Source: CAZCWX01 sp964502465
Lineage (GTDB): Bacteria > Desulfobacterota > Binatia > Bin18
Direction: 5' to 3'
Assembly: GCA_964502465.1 (NCBI GenBank)
Contig: CAZCWX010000019.1
Coordinates: 1 to 5,746 of the forward strand
Length of the DNA stretch: 5,746 nt
Both the position numbers and the translations under genes were made by a program. Under the pieces are notes generated by a model, which searched no databases, was not told the DNA's origin, and was given only the letters and a program-made list of their open reading frames with translations. Shown here one piece after another: positions 4,534 through 5,746 of this stretch. The first letter of the stretch is position 1; each line of letters starts with the position of its first letter.

Positions 4534-5746
4534 ATGACTGCTACGACGACTACTCCTACCAACACCCCTTATGATCTCGCAGTGATCGGCTCTGGTCCAG
4601 CCGGACAGAAGGCGGCGATTTAGGCGGCCAAGCTGGGAAAACGAGTGGTCATCATTGATCGGCCAACCAGTGTCGGGGGGATGTGCATTCATTACGGAGC
4701 AATTCCAAGTAAGACGCTCCGCGAAGCTATCCTCTATTTCACTGGTTTTTATCACCGCCAGGTGTACGGTATCCAGCGTCGCAGAGACCTGACTATGCAG
4801 GACTTGCTGGTCCGATGTGGCCAGGTTGCTGAGAGCGAAACCCGCATAGTCATTGCTCAGTTAGCAAGAAATCGCGTAGAGGTCATTGAAGGTCAGGCTG
4901 TTTTTGAGGATGAGCACACCCTGAAGATTAGTGGGGTGGATTGTGTCCAATCTATCTCTGCAGACCGCATTATTATTGCCACAGGAGCGGTCCCGGCTCG
5001 CCCAGCCTCCGTTCCTTTTGAAGATGGGGTGATTGTTGACACCATCGGTATCGGTTCCTTTACTCAACCCTCTTATAGTCTCATTGTTGTTGGGGCTGGC
5101 GTGAGTGGTACAGAGTACGCCAGCATGCTGGCGCTCTTAGATATTGAGGTGACCGTCATTGATCAGAAATCGACTCTTCTGGACTTTGTCGATCGGGAGA
5201 TTGCTGAGGCGCTGGCTTATCATATGCGTGACGTTGGCATTACCCTCTATCTTGGTGAGGAGGTTGTCTCGATCGAAAAGACGAACAGTGGGAGAGTTCG
5301 CATCACTCTCAAAAGTGGGAAAAAAGTCGTCGCCGATGCTCTATTGTACGCTGTAGGGCGTTGTGGCGCGACTGATATGCTTGGGTTAGAAGAGCTTGAC
5401 ATTGAACGAGATGAACGTGGGCGGATCGTGGTGAACGAACACTTCCAGACTACTTTTCCTCACATTTATGCAGTAGGAGATGTCATTGGTTTTCCTAGCT
5501 TGGCTTCCACTTCGATGGAACAAGGCCGCCTAGCGGCTGCCCATGCATGCGGCGTGCATGCAGAAAACAGGTCGGATCTTCTCCCCTATGGGATCTATAC
5601 TGTTCCTGAAATTTCTATGGTAGGGCACAACGAAAAACAACTCACTGAGCGAGCGATTCCGTACGAGATCGGTGTCGCGCGCTATCGGGAGATTGCCCGT
5701 GGGCAGATTTTAGGTGACAGAGTGGGGATGTTAAAGCTGCTTTTTC
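4534..5746 (+). pseudogene. sthA: soluble pyridine nucleotide transhydrogenase (SthA), in-frame UAG at codon 30, cut by window end
   Basis: FAD-dependent cytoplasmic enzyme that moves reducing equivalents between NADPH and NAD+. The start is ATG 4534; no strong Shine-Dalgarno sequence precedes it and no in-frame ATG or GTG lies close upstream. Motifs (numbered with the stop as codon 30): FAD-binding GSGPAG at 19-24; GGMCIHYGAIPSK at 48-60; second Rossmann GAGVSG at 187-192; and YAVGDV with D316. The redox motif of lipoamide dehydrogenases is CxxxxC; here C51 is kept but the second position is Ala56, the SthA-type arrangement. PSKTLREA supports the same family. TAG 4621-4623 sits in KAAI-stop-AAKLGK, where relatives as I recall them carry Gln, so a single CAG to TAG change explains it. 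The other 374 visible codons are open and well conserved in style. Restart at ATG 4681 would lose the FAD motif. Usual length is about 465 residues, so roughly 60 lie beyond the edge. Confidence 0.85.

Overview
This is a bacterial chromosomal window with mid-range base composition. Genes are separated by unusually long spacers, and several of them carry single lesions. No phylogenetic marker is present. The protein styles (a PAS kinase with a long N-terminal coiled coil, a PSKTLREA-type SthA, a VKOR/SPW gene pair) recall soil or sediment lineages such as Chloroflexota, Methylomirabilota, Tectomicrobia or Deltaproteobacteria, but that placement is an impression only.

Layout. 8-259 (-): small unrecognised basic protein, possibly frameshifted near its C-terminus, with its own promoter and ribosome binding site. 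260-567: divergent intergenic region. 568-1107 (+): ferritin-like protein with a complete di-iron ligand set and no haem-ligand Met. 1108-1576: spacer holding a possible coding remnant (1130-1288), a short hairpin (1372-1391) and a long imperfect inverted repeat (1426-1487). 1577-2110 (+): VKOR-family membrane thiol oxidoreductase with the CxxC but without the usual loop cysteines. Its best start signal, ATG 1552, lies in another frame. 2110-2245 (+): SPW-repeat membrane protein, coupled to VKOR by TAATG and broken by a frameshift. 2246-2852: long spacer with a hairpin (2469-2500), a 29-base purine run and a perfect 21-bp tandem duplication just before the kinase. 2853-4226 (+): soluble PAS histidine kinase with all expected motifs and no response regulator nearby. 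4227-4533: spacer with a 23-bp direct repeat and a second, 11-bp-spaced repeat. 4534 to the window end (+): soluble pyridine nucleotide transhydrogenase (SthA) with an in-frame TAG at codon 30, otherwise open to the edge.

How the genes fit together. Iron storage and detoxification, membrane thiol chemistry, a sensor kinase and NAD(P)H balancing suggest a redox or stress neighbourhood. Only VKOR and SPW are clearly co-transcribed; the other links are inference. Three or four of the six recognisable genes carry one apparent lesion each (two-base deletion, one-base shift, nonsense change) while the ferritin and kinase genes are clean. Either the region is decaying recently or the assembly holds local errors. 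No previously undescribed system is clearly demonstrated. The most informative oddities are the lone UAG in sthA, the broken SPW gene, the loop-cysteine-free VKOR and the repeat pairs in front of the kinase and sthA.
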